Assembly (NCBI GenBank): GCA_034687125.1
Contig: JAQGBZ010000028.1
Coordinates: 124,001 to 188,000, forward strand
DNA length: 64,000 nt
Direction of reading: 5' to 3'
Source: Neelides folsomi
Taxonomy: Eukaryota > Arthropoda > Collembola > Neelipleona > Neelidae
The position numbers were made by a program, and so were the translations under genes. Under the pieces are notes generated by a model, which saw nothing but the letters and a program-made list of their open reading frames with translations, made no database searches and had not been told where the DNA came from. Below, piece after piece: positions 51,891 through 64,000 of this stretch. Numbering within the stretch: the stretch's first letter is position 1; each line of letters begins with the position of its first letter.

Positions 51891-54459
51891 CCTGGTAGTA
51901 AAACGGTTAAAGGTTCAATTCCTGTAAACCAAATGAATGATTACTTGAGATAAAAAATTAAATTGGGAAGGTGAGGGGCCAGTGGAGAAAGTATTCATTA
52001 GAGTCCCAGGGATGGAATCAACCTTGTTAATGTATGAATCTACATGGAGGGTCCTATGATGAACTTGGTGGTGGTGAACTATGACTTTATACTTTAACAT
52101 CCTTTCCAAGTTGGAATGGATATTTGGGGATGATTGATGGCGGTTTATTGATCATCAATTAATTAGTGCGCAGGGGACGCTTGGGTCTCCACAGGTTGAA
52201 TTGAACTTCAACGTTGAATGAGGAAGAACCTTCATCGGCCTCATCCACACCTATAATTAATTCAAATCTCTCCTCACCTCCTTCCATTATCCTCCCAGCG
52301 AAAGGAACAACGACTGGGGTCGAAGGGACTCCAAGGGGAAGGGGCTAATGAATTGTATGAGTGGTCCTTTACAGCCCCACAGCCTCAAGCCATGCCATTG
52401 CCATGCCATTATCATACAGGGGGAATTATATGGAATTAAAATACCTTAATCCGGGTGGACAACTCATGGGATCAACGCAGTGGTTGAAAGGGAGGGCAAG
52501 GGGGTGAATGGCCAATTTACCTCACTCAGGTTGGAAGAGGGTCAATGCAAAAACTATTTTAGCATGCGAGGGATTCCAGGAAGTGTGCTTTGCTCCGCGT
52601 GGCATGGGGGTTTTTTGATCAAGCCGGGTAGGGTGAAAAACCACGCGGCATGGGGGATGGAGAGAGGGGTCGGGGGGTTTGAGACACGGGGAATCCGATT
52701 TACTTACTCAGCAGGGGCGCCTCGGGTCGTGGCGGGTCTTGGGCCAGCGACGCCGGAACCCCGAAAGTGTAGAATGAAGGGTTGCAGGTGAGATCCAACC
52801 ACGAGGTTTCGCCGATAAAGCCAAACCACCAGGGTTCGCCCCAACCCAGCCAAACTCCCTCGCTTATAAACCAAGGAAATCAAGACAAATCAAACCATGC
52901 GGTTTCCCTAAAAAAATGTACAAGGAACCATTAGATCTATATATAATATATACCTATATAATACATATCTGTGCATATCTTTAATACACATGTGTATCTG
53001 TATATATATGAATTATGAAAATAATGTATAATATGGATGAATGTATATAATGCTTATGAACTGAACAAATCAATCAATGCAATCAAATCTTTAGATTTAT
53101 TGTCATCCAATTATATCCAATGCGAGGAATTAATAACAGTTAACAAATGGTTAATTGTACTTAACTAATTCATAGCCATTTTATTAATTATATTAAGCCA
53201 AAATGCTTTTATGAACAATATGCTATAATAAGCAATATACTTTTATGTATTATGTGTATTTAGAAATTTAGCAACTTGAAAAGCAAAGACTAATTCTTTT
53301 TTGTTTTTTACAAAAAGAGTAAAATCACAGCACGAGGATACATCCATTGACAATCAAATCAATGTCGCATTCAATTTAACTCTAATTTGTAGCTTTTAAT
53401 TTTAATCTAATTACAATTGAAGGTCTATTAAATTCCGATAACAATGACCATTTTCTCATTTGGCACTTGCAGGATTATGAAAGAAATTTGCAATTTCATT
53501 TATTTACATATTACACTTTTTACCTATAATAGACATTAATTGAGCTTGCAGTGATCCTGCTTTTGTAACCCAAATTTCAACCAAAATAAATAAGCTACCT
53601 TAAATTAGCATTTAACACATATCTACATAGTACTTCTTATTAATTTAAAATTAATGAAACTTATTTGGCTTTGTGTACTACAATGTTCTATTCATTTAAG
53701 ATAAAATGTTAGACTACATAAAATTAGTAATGTGGATTATAAATATAAACATGTACTTTTGTACACCTATAATGTATCAATTATAATGACGTTTGTTTTA
53801 ACATTAAATAATGATCTACTTTTGTAAAATCTATATAATATTAAAAGAAACAACACTAGAATTAAATTGGTTAAACTATAAATATATAAAGTTAAATATA
53901 CTTTTAGTTAAAGGCATATTATGTGAGCTCGAAAATTGCTATGGTAATTCCAATTAAAGTTAGTCAAAGACTTATAATATAAAATTATTTTGCAGTCTGA
54001 TGAAGAAATCTAAAGAAATCTCAAAATCACATGTTCAATAGTTAAATTTCTGACACGAATTGTCAATTTAAATTTATATAAATTTATAAATATCCACTAT
54101 AAAATCCCTATTTAAGTAAAAGTATTTAAAATAGGAATAATTGTTACTCTCTAGATATTGCTTTTACAGCAAAGTTGACATTTATTATTCATAGTTGATA
54201 TATAGAAATATATGTCTAATTATATTGGATCTTTCTCAAGTAAAAGTTCAACTATTCATTTTGGCAGGCATTTGGTTATATAAAAGATTTTAAATAGTAA
54301 ATAATCGTTCATTGTATACACTTGTGGTGATTAGAATGGTAAACATGATCAACATGGTAAATTTTGTATATTATAGTATTTATATAATAATAAGTAATTT
54401 GCACGTTTGATTTAGTTCTACTTTCAATTGGATGAGTTAATGAACCCAATTTTCCCTCT
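51891..54459. other. Spacer with GC-rich block 52150-52870
   Basis: Right of 52930 the DNA is AT-rich with no exon. The left block is GC-rich and contains the orphan exon pair described separately, a splice-bounded plus-strand segment (52711-52787), a TTATAA motif at 52864, and three inverted AACC/GGTT sites at 52797-52906. No complete gene model could be built here. Confidence 0.4.
52165..52348 (-). CDS. Orphan exon pair, C-terminus of an unidentified protein
   Basis: Two adjoining minus-strand segments join in frame. The upstream one (about 52348-52279) follows an AG and reads PLPLGVPSTPVVVPFAGRIM then EGG, ending in a GTGAGG donor. The downstream one (about 52252-52165) starts after TTAATTATAG and reads VDEADEGSSSFNVEVQFNLW then RPKRPLRTN and TAA. 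The joined frame is protein-like and there is an in-frame ATG giving a minimal 33-residue product. I recognise no family and found no further exons in phase in the 2 kb upstream. It could be the end of a real gene or chance. Confidence 0.35.
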
Positions 54460-56740
<2,281 letters not shown>

Positions 56741-57852
56741 CTCGCCCTCTCAAATCCTCATTAGGTAATGGAGGAAGAGATGGACCACGGACATGTCCAC
56801 CGCCCTCGGTCCCACCGACTCAACCCAGCACTTGTTGATCAAGAACTTCGACCTCTTCAGCCAAGAGGGAACTTTGAGTTTCAAATTATAAACTCGCGGG
56901 AATAGATTCGGGATTCGGACTCGAGAACTTTCCGGGTCTCCCCGATCAAATCTCGTCCACCCAACCTCCCTTGTTGATCAACATTCGGGAGGGTGAGGAA
57001 TCTGAAAGAGGGAGACCCACCCGGTAAACAACCATTCACATCTGTTCAAAATATTCCCTTCTCTACTTCTCCACGGATCAGCAAATCTACAAAAAAATTT
57101 ATCCCATATTTGATCATATTTCCCATATTTGCCATAATATGATTATTTACTTGCAAGTGGATAATCTACTTAAGAACAAAACAAGCTTATTCATTTTTCC
57201 GCTTTATTATAATTTATATAATTCCCATTATAATTTAATTGTTGTCCCTTTAATCCACTTATTGCGAGATTGCATTCTTTATAACACTCACCCATAGTTG
57301 TTCATATGTCTAACTAGTTTTCCACGTTAGTAATCTTATCATACAATTCATGTTGGTTGAGAGAGAAGCATAACAAGTAGAAAAGTATTATATAGTGTAT
57401 ACTAGTATACATAACTAGGAATATACAATTGTAGTATAAAAGTATTATGCCCTGATAATGATACTTATAATTATAATATAGCGAGGGAGTGAGGATCGAG
57501 AGATCTAAAAGATGTTGGACTTTCTTATATGCATTGTGTTTTTCTTTCCTACTACTCCATTCAGACTCTTTTCAATGAACCTCCAAATGAAGAGAGATTT
57601 CTCATTCAGTCCAAATCTCTCTTTGAACACAATCCCCAAACTCTCTTCCTTTTATGCCTTAGCAAAGTTGCCAAAAATGACTAGATATACCTATATATTA
57701 TATTTGCATTATTTAAAACGATTGCTAATAAATAAATACTATATTTGCTAGTATCTAAATACTACAATATTCTATACTGTATATTTGCTATATAATTATA
57801 GTATACACTATATGATTTAATTAAAATTAAGAGTATGTGATTTAATAAAGCA
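56741..57852. other. Divergent upstream region of ABHD18 and the Maf gene
   Basis: The first 270 bases (56741-57010) are GC-richer, with short open frames such as an ATG at 56770 that reads 45 codons; none is recognisable and it probably contains the ABHD18 leader and promoter. The rest is AT-rich. Confidence 0.45.
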
Positions 57853-59424
57853 ATGGCCGTGGTTCTGGCGAGTTCCTCACCTCGACGTCAATTGATCCTC
57901 CAGGAGTTGGTGAGTTCCTTGTCGACCTGTTGAGCTCCAAAGAGTCTTTTCAGGGTTTCGCTCCGCTCATCGTTCCTTCGGCCTATGATGAAGAGACCTT
58001 TGACCCGGCTGTGCATTCCACCCCTGAAGCCTATGTCATCAAGATGGCCCTCGGGAAGGCAGATGAAGTGCGAGGGAGAGTCGAGGCTCAGGTCGTGATC
58101 GGAGCCGACACTGTCGTGGTCCTCGATGGGGAAGTGATGGGAAAACCGTTGAGCCCTGAGAAGGCCAAAGAGACTTTACGGAAATTGTCCGGTCGAACTC
58201 ACGGCGTCCTTACAGCAACCTGTCTTTTATGGAACGACGGATTTGTCCAACAATTTATTGATAAGACCAAAGTGACGATGCATCCCTTTACTCAGGAGGA
58301 AATTGACGTCTACGTCGCCACAGGAGAACCTCTGTAAAGAATCCTTTCAATTTCACTTCAATTCATTCAACCCATTTCCCATTGTCTCAACCCGCCCCAC
58401 TTCAAACATCGACCATTTACCTCTCACTACCCAAATGCATTTAAATGCATCTGAGCTGTTTTCTAATCATTACAATTTCTCTATTTATTTCATCTACTCA
58501 TTTAATTTCATTTTATTAACCCTAATTCGTTCATTATTTATTAAAATAGTTCATTTTCCTTTAATATTATTCTTTTCCTTCCTTAAATCCTGGAGATCTA
58601 TGTGATTCATGGAGTATGTATCTGTGTGAGAGTGTAAAGATCCAGTTTCATTATTGATTGCGGGAGGGGAGCTGATTCTTAATTCCCTACCTCCGAATCT
58701 CCCCTCATGTCTCTCTCTTTTAACAGGGACAAGGCGGGGGCATACGGCATTCAAGGTAAATTCCCAATTCCTTCCCAATGATCAACTTGATGAACCATGT
58801 CTTCTCCACACACTCCAGACCTTTGCGAGACGACTCTGCTAAATAAGAGCATTGAGATAATTTGATTGCGATTTCAAATTGCCGAATGTCTGAATTGAGA
58901 ATGTTTAATATGGAAAGGGAAAGGATTGTCCTTGAGGCCGTGAGATCTCCCCTATGAAGAACAACCCCACTCTCCCAACTCTCTCTAAACTCCCATCGCC
59001 CATATGGAAGGAACTGAACCCTGTTGCTGCCCGGGTTCCCACCCCTCTCCAACATCCGCTATCTCTCCCTTCCTTCCATCTCAACCATCCTCAATATCCC
59101 AATAGGCATCCCCAATAGGTATTCCCAATAGCTAATCCCGATAGCTATTCTCAATAGCTATTGACAGTAGGCATCGATGTCCCCATAGGTATTGATGGAC
59201 TAATTGGTCCAAGATGGTTCCACTTGGCCAAGGTGGGAGAATCGATTGCGGGGTGTGTGGGGAGGGCTTTGTTCATCCCGGAGGGGGAGAATGTGTTGGG
59301 GTGACTCAGTCTCCGCACAGGGAGAGGGAGGGAACTCGTCTCCGCCGTCGAGGGCGATTTTTCCAACGTGGTGGGACTCCCGGGACAAAGGGTGGCTGCC
59401 GCGCTCCACGCCAGATTATCCTGA
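57853..59424 (+). CDS. Maf/ASMTL-type nucleoside triphosphate pyrophosphatase
   Basis: Four exons (57853-57909, 57954-58333, 58727-58755, 59321-59424) encode 189 residues, the normal length for a Maf protein. The N-terminus has the Maf signature VVLASSSPRRQLILQEL, then EAYVIKMALGKADEV, the catalytic-base region VVIGADTVVVLDGEVMGKPL, LRKLSGRTHGVLTATCLL, EPLDKAGAYGIQG across two introns, and the closing EGDFSNVVGLPGQRVAAAL. Maf enzymes hydrolyse dTTP, UTP and modified nucleotides to monophosphates, a house-cleaning role; in vertebrates the domain is fused to an inactive methyltransferase in ASMTL, but here it stands alone. Exon 3 is only 29 bases. The last exon is short and hidden among longer frames on both strands. 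The intron before it carries a degenerate minisatellite. Confidence 0.92.
59097..59200. repeat. Degenerate 13-15 bp minisatellite in Maf intron
   Basis: Six to seven imperfect copies of a unit like CCCAATAGGCATC or CCCAATAGCTATT occur in tandem, with variants GGTATT, GCTAAT and GCTATT. It lies in the last intron of the Maf gene and ends 120 bases before its acceptor. Confidence 0.7.
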
Positions 59425-60233
59425 CTCACCCCACTCTGATTCATCAACAAGGGGAGAATATCCGGGCTGGAGTTGGCCCTGGGAAAAATGAGCTGTGCAT
59501 GCTAATAAATCCGACCAATTCAATGGGCTTTTTATTTCAATCCACACACAGTCGGAGAAAATATACAAATATATTTAGATCTGTAATGTCGACGTATTTA
59601 AATGCACATTAAATTAGATGTATGATGGAGCTGGAGTGAATAATTAAGATATTTGCGAATTTCAATATTTGATAAGGAGGTTATTAAATGAAGTAATATT
59701 CATTTTCGACTTTTGTCCTGTGCATATTCTCCACTTCCGAGATCTCTCTTGTGAAGGGAGAGATCTTAGCCCCATTGTTGAGTCGTCTGGTTTGGATGTA
59801 ATAGAAAGTACGTCCGCGTGCTTCTCCTGATTACGTTTCCAATGAGTAATGAGTTGATAAGAGTGAGAGCGAGGAGAAGTCGCTCTCTTTCCTCCGCTCT
59901 CTTATACAAGGAGGCTTTTGACCCCAAGAAGAAACCTCAACAACGGACGTTCCACTGGTACAACAACACATTCACCCAGAGCTGCATTGGGCCAATGTGT
60001 CACTTTACATAGCGCCCCCACGCCGTCCCTCATCCCCCGACTTCGGACCGCCGGCCCTCCCCGAAGAGGGGGCGCCCCTTGGGAAGAGGTGAACCTTGGG
60101 AAAGGAGGGTGAAGTGAAAGGGGAGAGAGTTTCACGACCCCTTGGGTGTGGGGTGGGCGTAGAGCCCAGCTCTCACTCGCCGCTCTCCCTCCGACCAGAT
60201 CACACGGCCCGCTCTCGGCTCAACAAAGGATCC
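59425..60233 (+). other. Spacer and 5' leader region of Brat
   Basis: Contains the Maf 3' flank and a GC-rich stretch from 59,990 that remains open in the Brat frame upstream of its ATG, but without an earlier in-frame ATG. An open frame at 59818-60012 (ending CIGPMCHFT) is protein-like but unrecognised and has no clear splice partner. Confidence 0.45.
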
Positions 60234-62968
60234 ATGGCCTCCCCGACCCCGTCGACGGACTCCCTCGGCGGCGGGCTGGGCGAGCTCGGGCTGTCCCTCA
60301 CGGCCCACGGGTCCTCCTCGTCCTCCACCTGCTCCTCCATCGTCTTCCCGAACCTCGGGCTCCTCGGCGGGCTGTGCGAGTCGCCAAAGTGCGGGCTCTG
60401 CGGCGAGACCTTCACCCGCCCCAAGGTCCTCCCCTGCTTCCACACCTTCTGCCAGGAGTGTCTGGAGAAAAGAGTGGACGGGTCAGGACGGCTGTGCTGC
60501 CCCTCGTGCAGACACGAATTCCTCCTCGGCGGACCTCAGGTGAGATGATTTGCATACTTTCGCTTTGGCTTAGCTTCGCTTCCCAGGCCGTCCTCTTCCT
60601 CTTCCCTGACTTCGGGATCAAGCCGCCCGGAGTGGCTTGCAAAATGTGCACGACCGGGGCCTCGGCCACGGCCGTGTGCTCCGTCTGCATCTCCCTCTGC
60701 TTCGCCTGCGTTCGGGCCCACACGACCATGCATTGCTTCGCGACCCACTCCGTCCGCCCCCTCTCCCACCAAAGTGACGAGGACGGTGCACAGGGGAAGG
60801 AGCCGCTGCCGTGCAGCCAGCACAAGGACGAACCTATGCTCTTCTTCTGCACCACTTGTGCCATCCCGGCATGTCACGAGTGTCTCGCCCTCGACCATCC
60901 CAAGGCCACGCACGACTCGGAGCTCCTTGCAGACTGCGAGCAGAAATACGTCGAGGACCTTTCGCACTACGTCCACGAGGTACATTCAACCATCCTTCCT
61001 CCCGCGCCTAATCCCGTTCTTCCAGTTCCGCCTCAAGAGCCTCAACCTCCACGACATCCTCAAGCGGTTCGAGGCCTCTTCGGCCCGTCTCCACTCTCAG
61101 TACATGAAGGCCCAGGCGGAGGTGAACGAGACTTTCAATTTCTACCGGACGCTGATTGAGGAGCGGAAGGAGGAGCTGATCAAGGAATTGGATTCCCTCT
61201 ACACCACCCGACAGCTTGCTCTCTCCGTCCTCACCAAAAGAGTCCAGGAGACCCTGGATCGGATGTATCAAACGGTGGAGTTCGGAGATCGGCTCCTTCG
61301 AAACGCTGCCCCGCCACAGATTCTACTCTTTAAGAAACTGCTCGAGACGCGGCTTCAAGCTCTCTTGGCCTCAGTGCCCGAACAACTCACACCCACCGTG
61401 GCAGCCGCGTCAGGGGGAGAACTCGAATTTGTGGCAAACTTTTCGGCCATGCAGGTAAAAATCCCTTTCTCTAAACTAAATAGATATAGAGAGTAAATAC
61501 AATAGCCCAGATTGATGCATAGTAGCATATAAGGCTTAGGAGCAGACTAAATCCTGAGATGCAAATAAACGTTTTTGTTCAGGCCGGAGTGCGCAACACT
61601 CTTGGATATATTCGGAGTGGCGTGAATTTGGACGCTGTTGGCGGGACGAAAGTTCCGCCAGCTCCCATAGCTCGCCCAATCTCCGACAACGGATTCAACA
61701 ACAACGGGAGCGGGGAGAACATGTTGAGCAAGAGGATCGAGGGGCCGTTCAACGACATCGACTGCATCAAATACGACGCGTGGAGCACGGGGTGTCCGGA
61801 CACAGGGGAACGGGATTTGTTTAGACTCTGCTCCGGAATCGGCACTTTCCCAGTCGACTCGCCCACCGACCCCGTCCTCGACCTCACAGCCAAGCTCGGA
61901 GGGCTTCCCAAGAGCCCCTCCATGAAAAGACAGAAAATGATTTATCACTGCAAGTTCGGGGAGTTCGGAACGGCCGAGGCCCAATTCACTGAGCCTTCTG
62001 GAGTAGCCGTGAACGGAAACAACGAGATCATTGTGGCAGACACCAACAACCATCGGATCCAAATCTTTGATCGCGAGGGGAGATTCAAGTTCCAATTTGG
62101 CGAGTGCGGGAAGCGAGACGGCCAGCTTTTATACCCAAACAGAGTGGCGGTGGTGAGACCTTCGGGAGACATCGTCGTCACTGAACGCTCTCCAACCCAC
62201 CAAATTCAAATTTACAACCAATATGGACAATTCGTCCGCAAGTTTGGAGCCAATATCTTGCAGCATCCTAGGGGAGTCGCGGTTGACAACAAGGGAAGAG
62301 TCATCGTTGTCGAGTGCAAAGTGAGGAAATATTTTATACAATTATTTTCAATCCAATTATAAATTAATTTTATATTATTAATGCTATTAATGTTAAATTA
62401 ATTAATCATTAATTATTATCAAGTTTTCTAAAATTGTTTCCTTGTTTAGGTGATGCGAGTGATCATTTTTGACCAGACGGGGAGCGTTATTCATAAATTT
62501 GGGTGTTCCAAGCACTTGGAGTTTCCTAACGGCGTGGTCGTGAACGAGCGGCAAGAAATTTTCATTTCTGACAACCGGGCCCATTGCGTCAAAGTCTTTT
62601 CATACGAGGGAACTTTCCTTCGTCAGATCGGCGGTGAGGGGCTGACCAACTATCCCATCGGAGTCGGCATCAATGCTCATGGAGAAATACTCGTAGCCGA
62701 TAACCACAACAATTTCAACTTGACAATTTTTACTCAAGTAAGAATCCAATTAACTTGATAATTATTAATATGATCCACATGATATTATAAAGAATTAAAT
62801 TAATAAATATTTTTTATTCAGGACGGGAGTTTGGTGTCTGCTTTGGAGTCAAAAGTGAAGCATGCTCAGTGTTTCGATGTCGCCCTGATGGACGAGGGGA
62901 GCGTGGTGTTGGCGTCGAAGGATTACCGGCTCTACATCTACCGCTACACGTCCCTCCCGTCTCTCTGA
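60234..62968 (+). CDS. brat: Brain tumor (Brat), TRIM-NHL translational repressor with RING finger
   Basis: Six exons (60234-60539, 60587-60979, 61026-61454, 61583-62320, 62450-62737, 62822-62968) encode 766 residues. Domains in order: a C3HC4 RING (CGLCGETFTRPKVLPCFHTF then CQECL and CCPSCR, about residues 47-95), B-box 1-like CKMCTTGASATAVCSVC, B-box 2 CSQHKDEPMLFFCTTC, a coiled coil (EVNETFNFYRTLIEERKEEL), a disordered linker, and a six-bladed NHL propeller starting MIYHCKFGEFGTAEAQFTEP and ending LASKDYRLYIYRY. The NHL is nearly identical to Drosophila Brat, including VMRVIIFDQTGSVIHKFGCS. Brat binds UUGUU-type 3' UTR motifs with Pumilio and Nanos to repress translation and restrict neural stem cell growth. 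Drosophila Brat lacks a RING; this one keeps it, like nematode NCL-1. Its stop lies six bases from that of ETFDH. Confidence 0.96.
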
Positions 62969-62974
62969 ATCGGG

Positions 62975-64000
62975 TCACATGCCATTGTAAGCCGGGCCGC
63001 CTCCGCCCTGAGGCGTGACCCAGTTGATGTTTTGTCCCACGTCCTTAATGTCGCACGTCTTGCAGTGGATGCAGTTTTGGGCGTTGATCTGGAGCCGTGA
63101 GGTTTCCCCCTCGCCGACGAACTCGTACACTCCTGGACAGACCCAGTATTACTTTTTACGCCCAGCGCCCGCGTTTTTTTTAAACTCTCTTGTAAACTGT
63201 ACTATTATCGATCAATTATGATCACATATTACATACATTTATATATATTATATATAAATTCATATTATATTATGAGATTCTATTTTTTACCCTCCTCAAA
63301 TCTCCACTTGGCTAGTCAATTATTATCGTTGTTGTGGGAAGGTGGGAGCCCGGGAGGGTTCGCTTTTTTTATCTCGCAATTAATTGTGAATCTGTTGTGT
63401 TTGTCCCCAGCCCGGCCCGACTAAGCCGGTTAATGTTAACATTATTCTTGTTACGTCTCACTTTCAGATTTTTAATATTCAATAAACAGCAATTTCTATA
63501 TTTTATCAAAATAAAACTTTGTCCTTCTTTTGCATATCAAACCTCAATTACATATTTTAATTCATCATCTCATCTCTTGATTCTTCATCTGGGAATCTTA
63601 TATTAATTATCATATTGTGTTTAAAATCTTATTCGGAGAGTTACCTCTAACGTGCATAAATCACTTAAATATCTTAATCATTTAAGCATCTCGAATCCAT
63701 TGATTAAATTGAACCAACTCACCAGCAGGGCAATATCTGCCTTCAGGTCCCGCGTATTCCTTCAGATTCACCTCAGTTGGCACAGAGTCATTTCGAAGGG
63801 TCAAATGAGCCGGTTGATCTGCCTCATGATTCGTCCCGGTCAAAGCAACAGAGGAAAGAAGGTCGAAAGACAAAACCCCGTCAGGTTTCGGATATTCGAT
63901 CGGCGTTGACTCGGATGCCTTTTTAAGTTTGAGATGGTCGGGACCGCCATGGGAAAAGGTCCAGGGCTCGCGACCTCGCAGGGTTCCGTAAACAGCCCCT
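62975..64000 (-). CDS. ETFDH: Electron transfer flavoprotein-ubiquinone oxidoreductase (ETFDH), 3' end
   Basis: Two exons are visible: 64000-63723 (continuing past the right edge) and 63132-62975. The first reads [20 protein letters not shown] and [20 protein letters not shown] and ends GPEGRYCPA; the second completes the [4Fe-4S] domain, [20 protein letters not shown] followed by [28 protein letters not shown] and TGA. The Cys of RYCPAG and the CIHCKTC group supply the cluster ligands as in human ETFDH. This inner mitochondrial membrane enzyme passes electrons from acyl-CoA dehydrogenases via ETF to ubiquinone. The C-terminus [10 protein letters not shown] is identical to the family consensus. 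An intron of 590 bases separates the exons. Possible minus-strand AATAAA signals lie near 62812, inside Brat. Confidence 0.95.

Noticed and set aside
50001-51927. Long plus-strand frames opposite the LARP1-like gene
   Set aside because: Antisense shadows produced by the Lys/Glu/Ala/Pro repeat and low stop density; the La motif lies on the minus strand.
51900-51945. T-loop-like GGTTCAATTCC suggesting a tRNA
   Set aside because: No acceptor, D or anticodon stem can be paired around it; it lies just upstream of the LARP1-like start.
59151-59491. Long open frames on both strands around 59.2-59.5 kb
   Set aside because: The segment contains the last exon of the Maf gene in a third frame, with the conserved EGDFSNVVGLP; the longer frames are GC-driven shadows.

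Overview
This is a eukaryotic nuclear window, AT-rich (introns and spacers especially) with clearly GC-richer coding exons and short GT-AG introns, many only 50-100 bp. An RR-1 chitin-binding cuticle protein, a glycine-rich secreted protein, a Brat-type TRIM-NHL gene, Hand and a single Mitf/TFE gene together point to an arthropod. I cannot name the clade from sequence alone. A RING-bearing Brat and a CCDC51 gene argue against a drosophilid. Every multi-exon model below was checked by splice phase: exon lengths sum to whole codons and the joined protein follows the named family.

Layout. 0.99-1.9 kb (-): five exons of TTC39. 2-11.2 kb: gene-poor, AT-rich. 11.2-14.2 kb (+): TBC1D22 RabGAP. 14.2-16.5 kb: spacer with a TA-flanked MITE. 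16.5-17.4 kb (-): cuticle protein with TATA box, with unresolved small candidates behind it. 19.1-27.4 kb (-): a 24-exon DOCK Rac-GEF, one intron of which holds a second MITE. 27.9-29.1 kb (+): Mitf/TFE, head to head with DOCK. 29.9-32.0 kb (+): CCDC51/MITOK. 32.6-35.3 kb (-): DHCR24 with a GC-AG intron. 36.2-37.3 kb (+): CNBP. 37.9-38.8 kb (-): ADO thiol dioxygenase. 39.4-41.1 kb (+): mTERF. 42.3-42.7 kb (-): glycine-rich secreted protein. 44.6-47.5 kb (-): Hand. 50.0-51.9 kb (-): a LARP1-like La-motif protein. 52.2-52.9 kb: GC-rich block with orphan exon candidates. 54.5-56.7 kb (-): ABHD18. 57.9-59.4 kb (+): Maf-type nucleotide pyrophosphatase. 60.2-63.0 kb (+): Brat. 63.0-64.0 kb (-): 3' end of ETFDH, whose stop codon lies six bases from the Brat stop.

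The genes do not form one pathway; this is ordinary gene-dense euchromatin. Four encode mitochondrial proteins (CCDC51, mTERF, ETFDH, possibly ABHD18) and two are developmental regulators (Hand, Brat). Neighbours are often divergent with short shared upstream regions (DOCK/Mitf, DHCR24/CNBP, ADO/mTERF). No new multi-gene system is evident. The most unusual points are structural: an intron enlarged about five-fold by a MITE placed four bases inside its splice donor, near-abutting convergent stop codons of Brat and ETFDH, a RING finger on Brat, a La-motif protein without DM15 repeats, a start codon alone in its coding exon, and two exon-like segments at 52.2-52.3 kb whose gene I could not identify.
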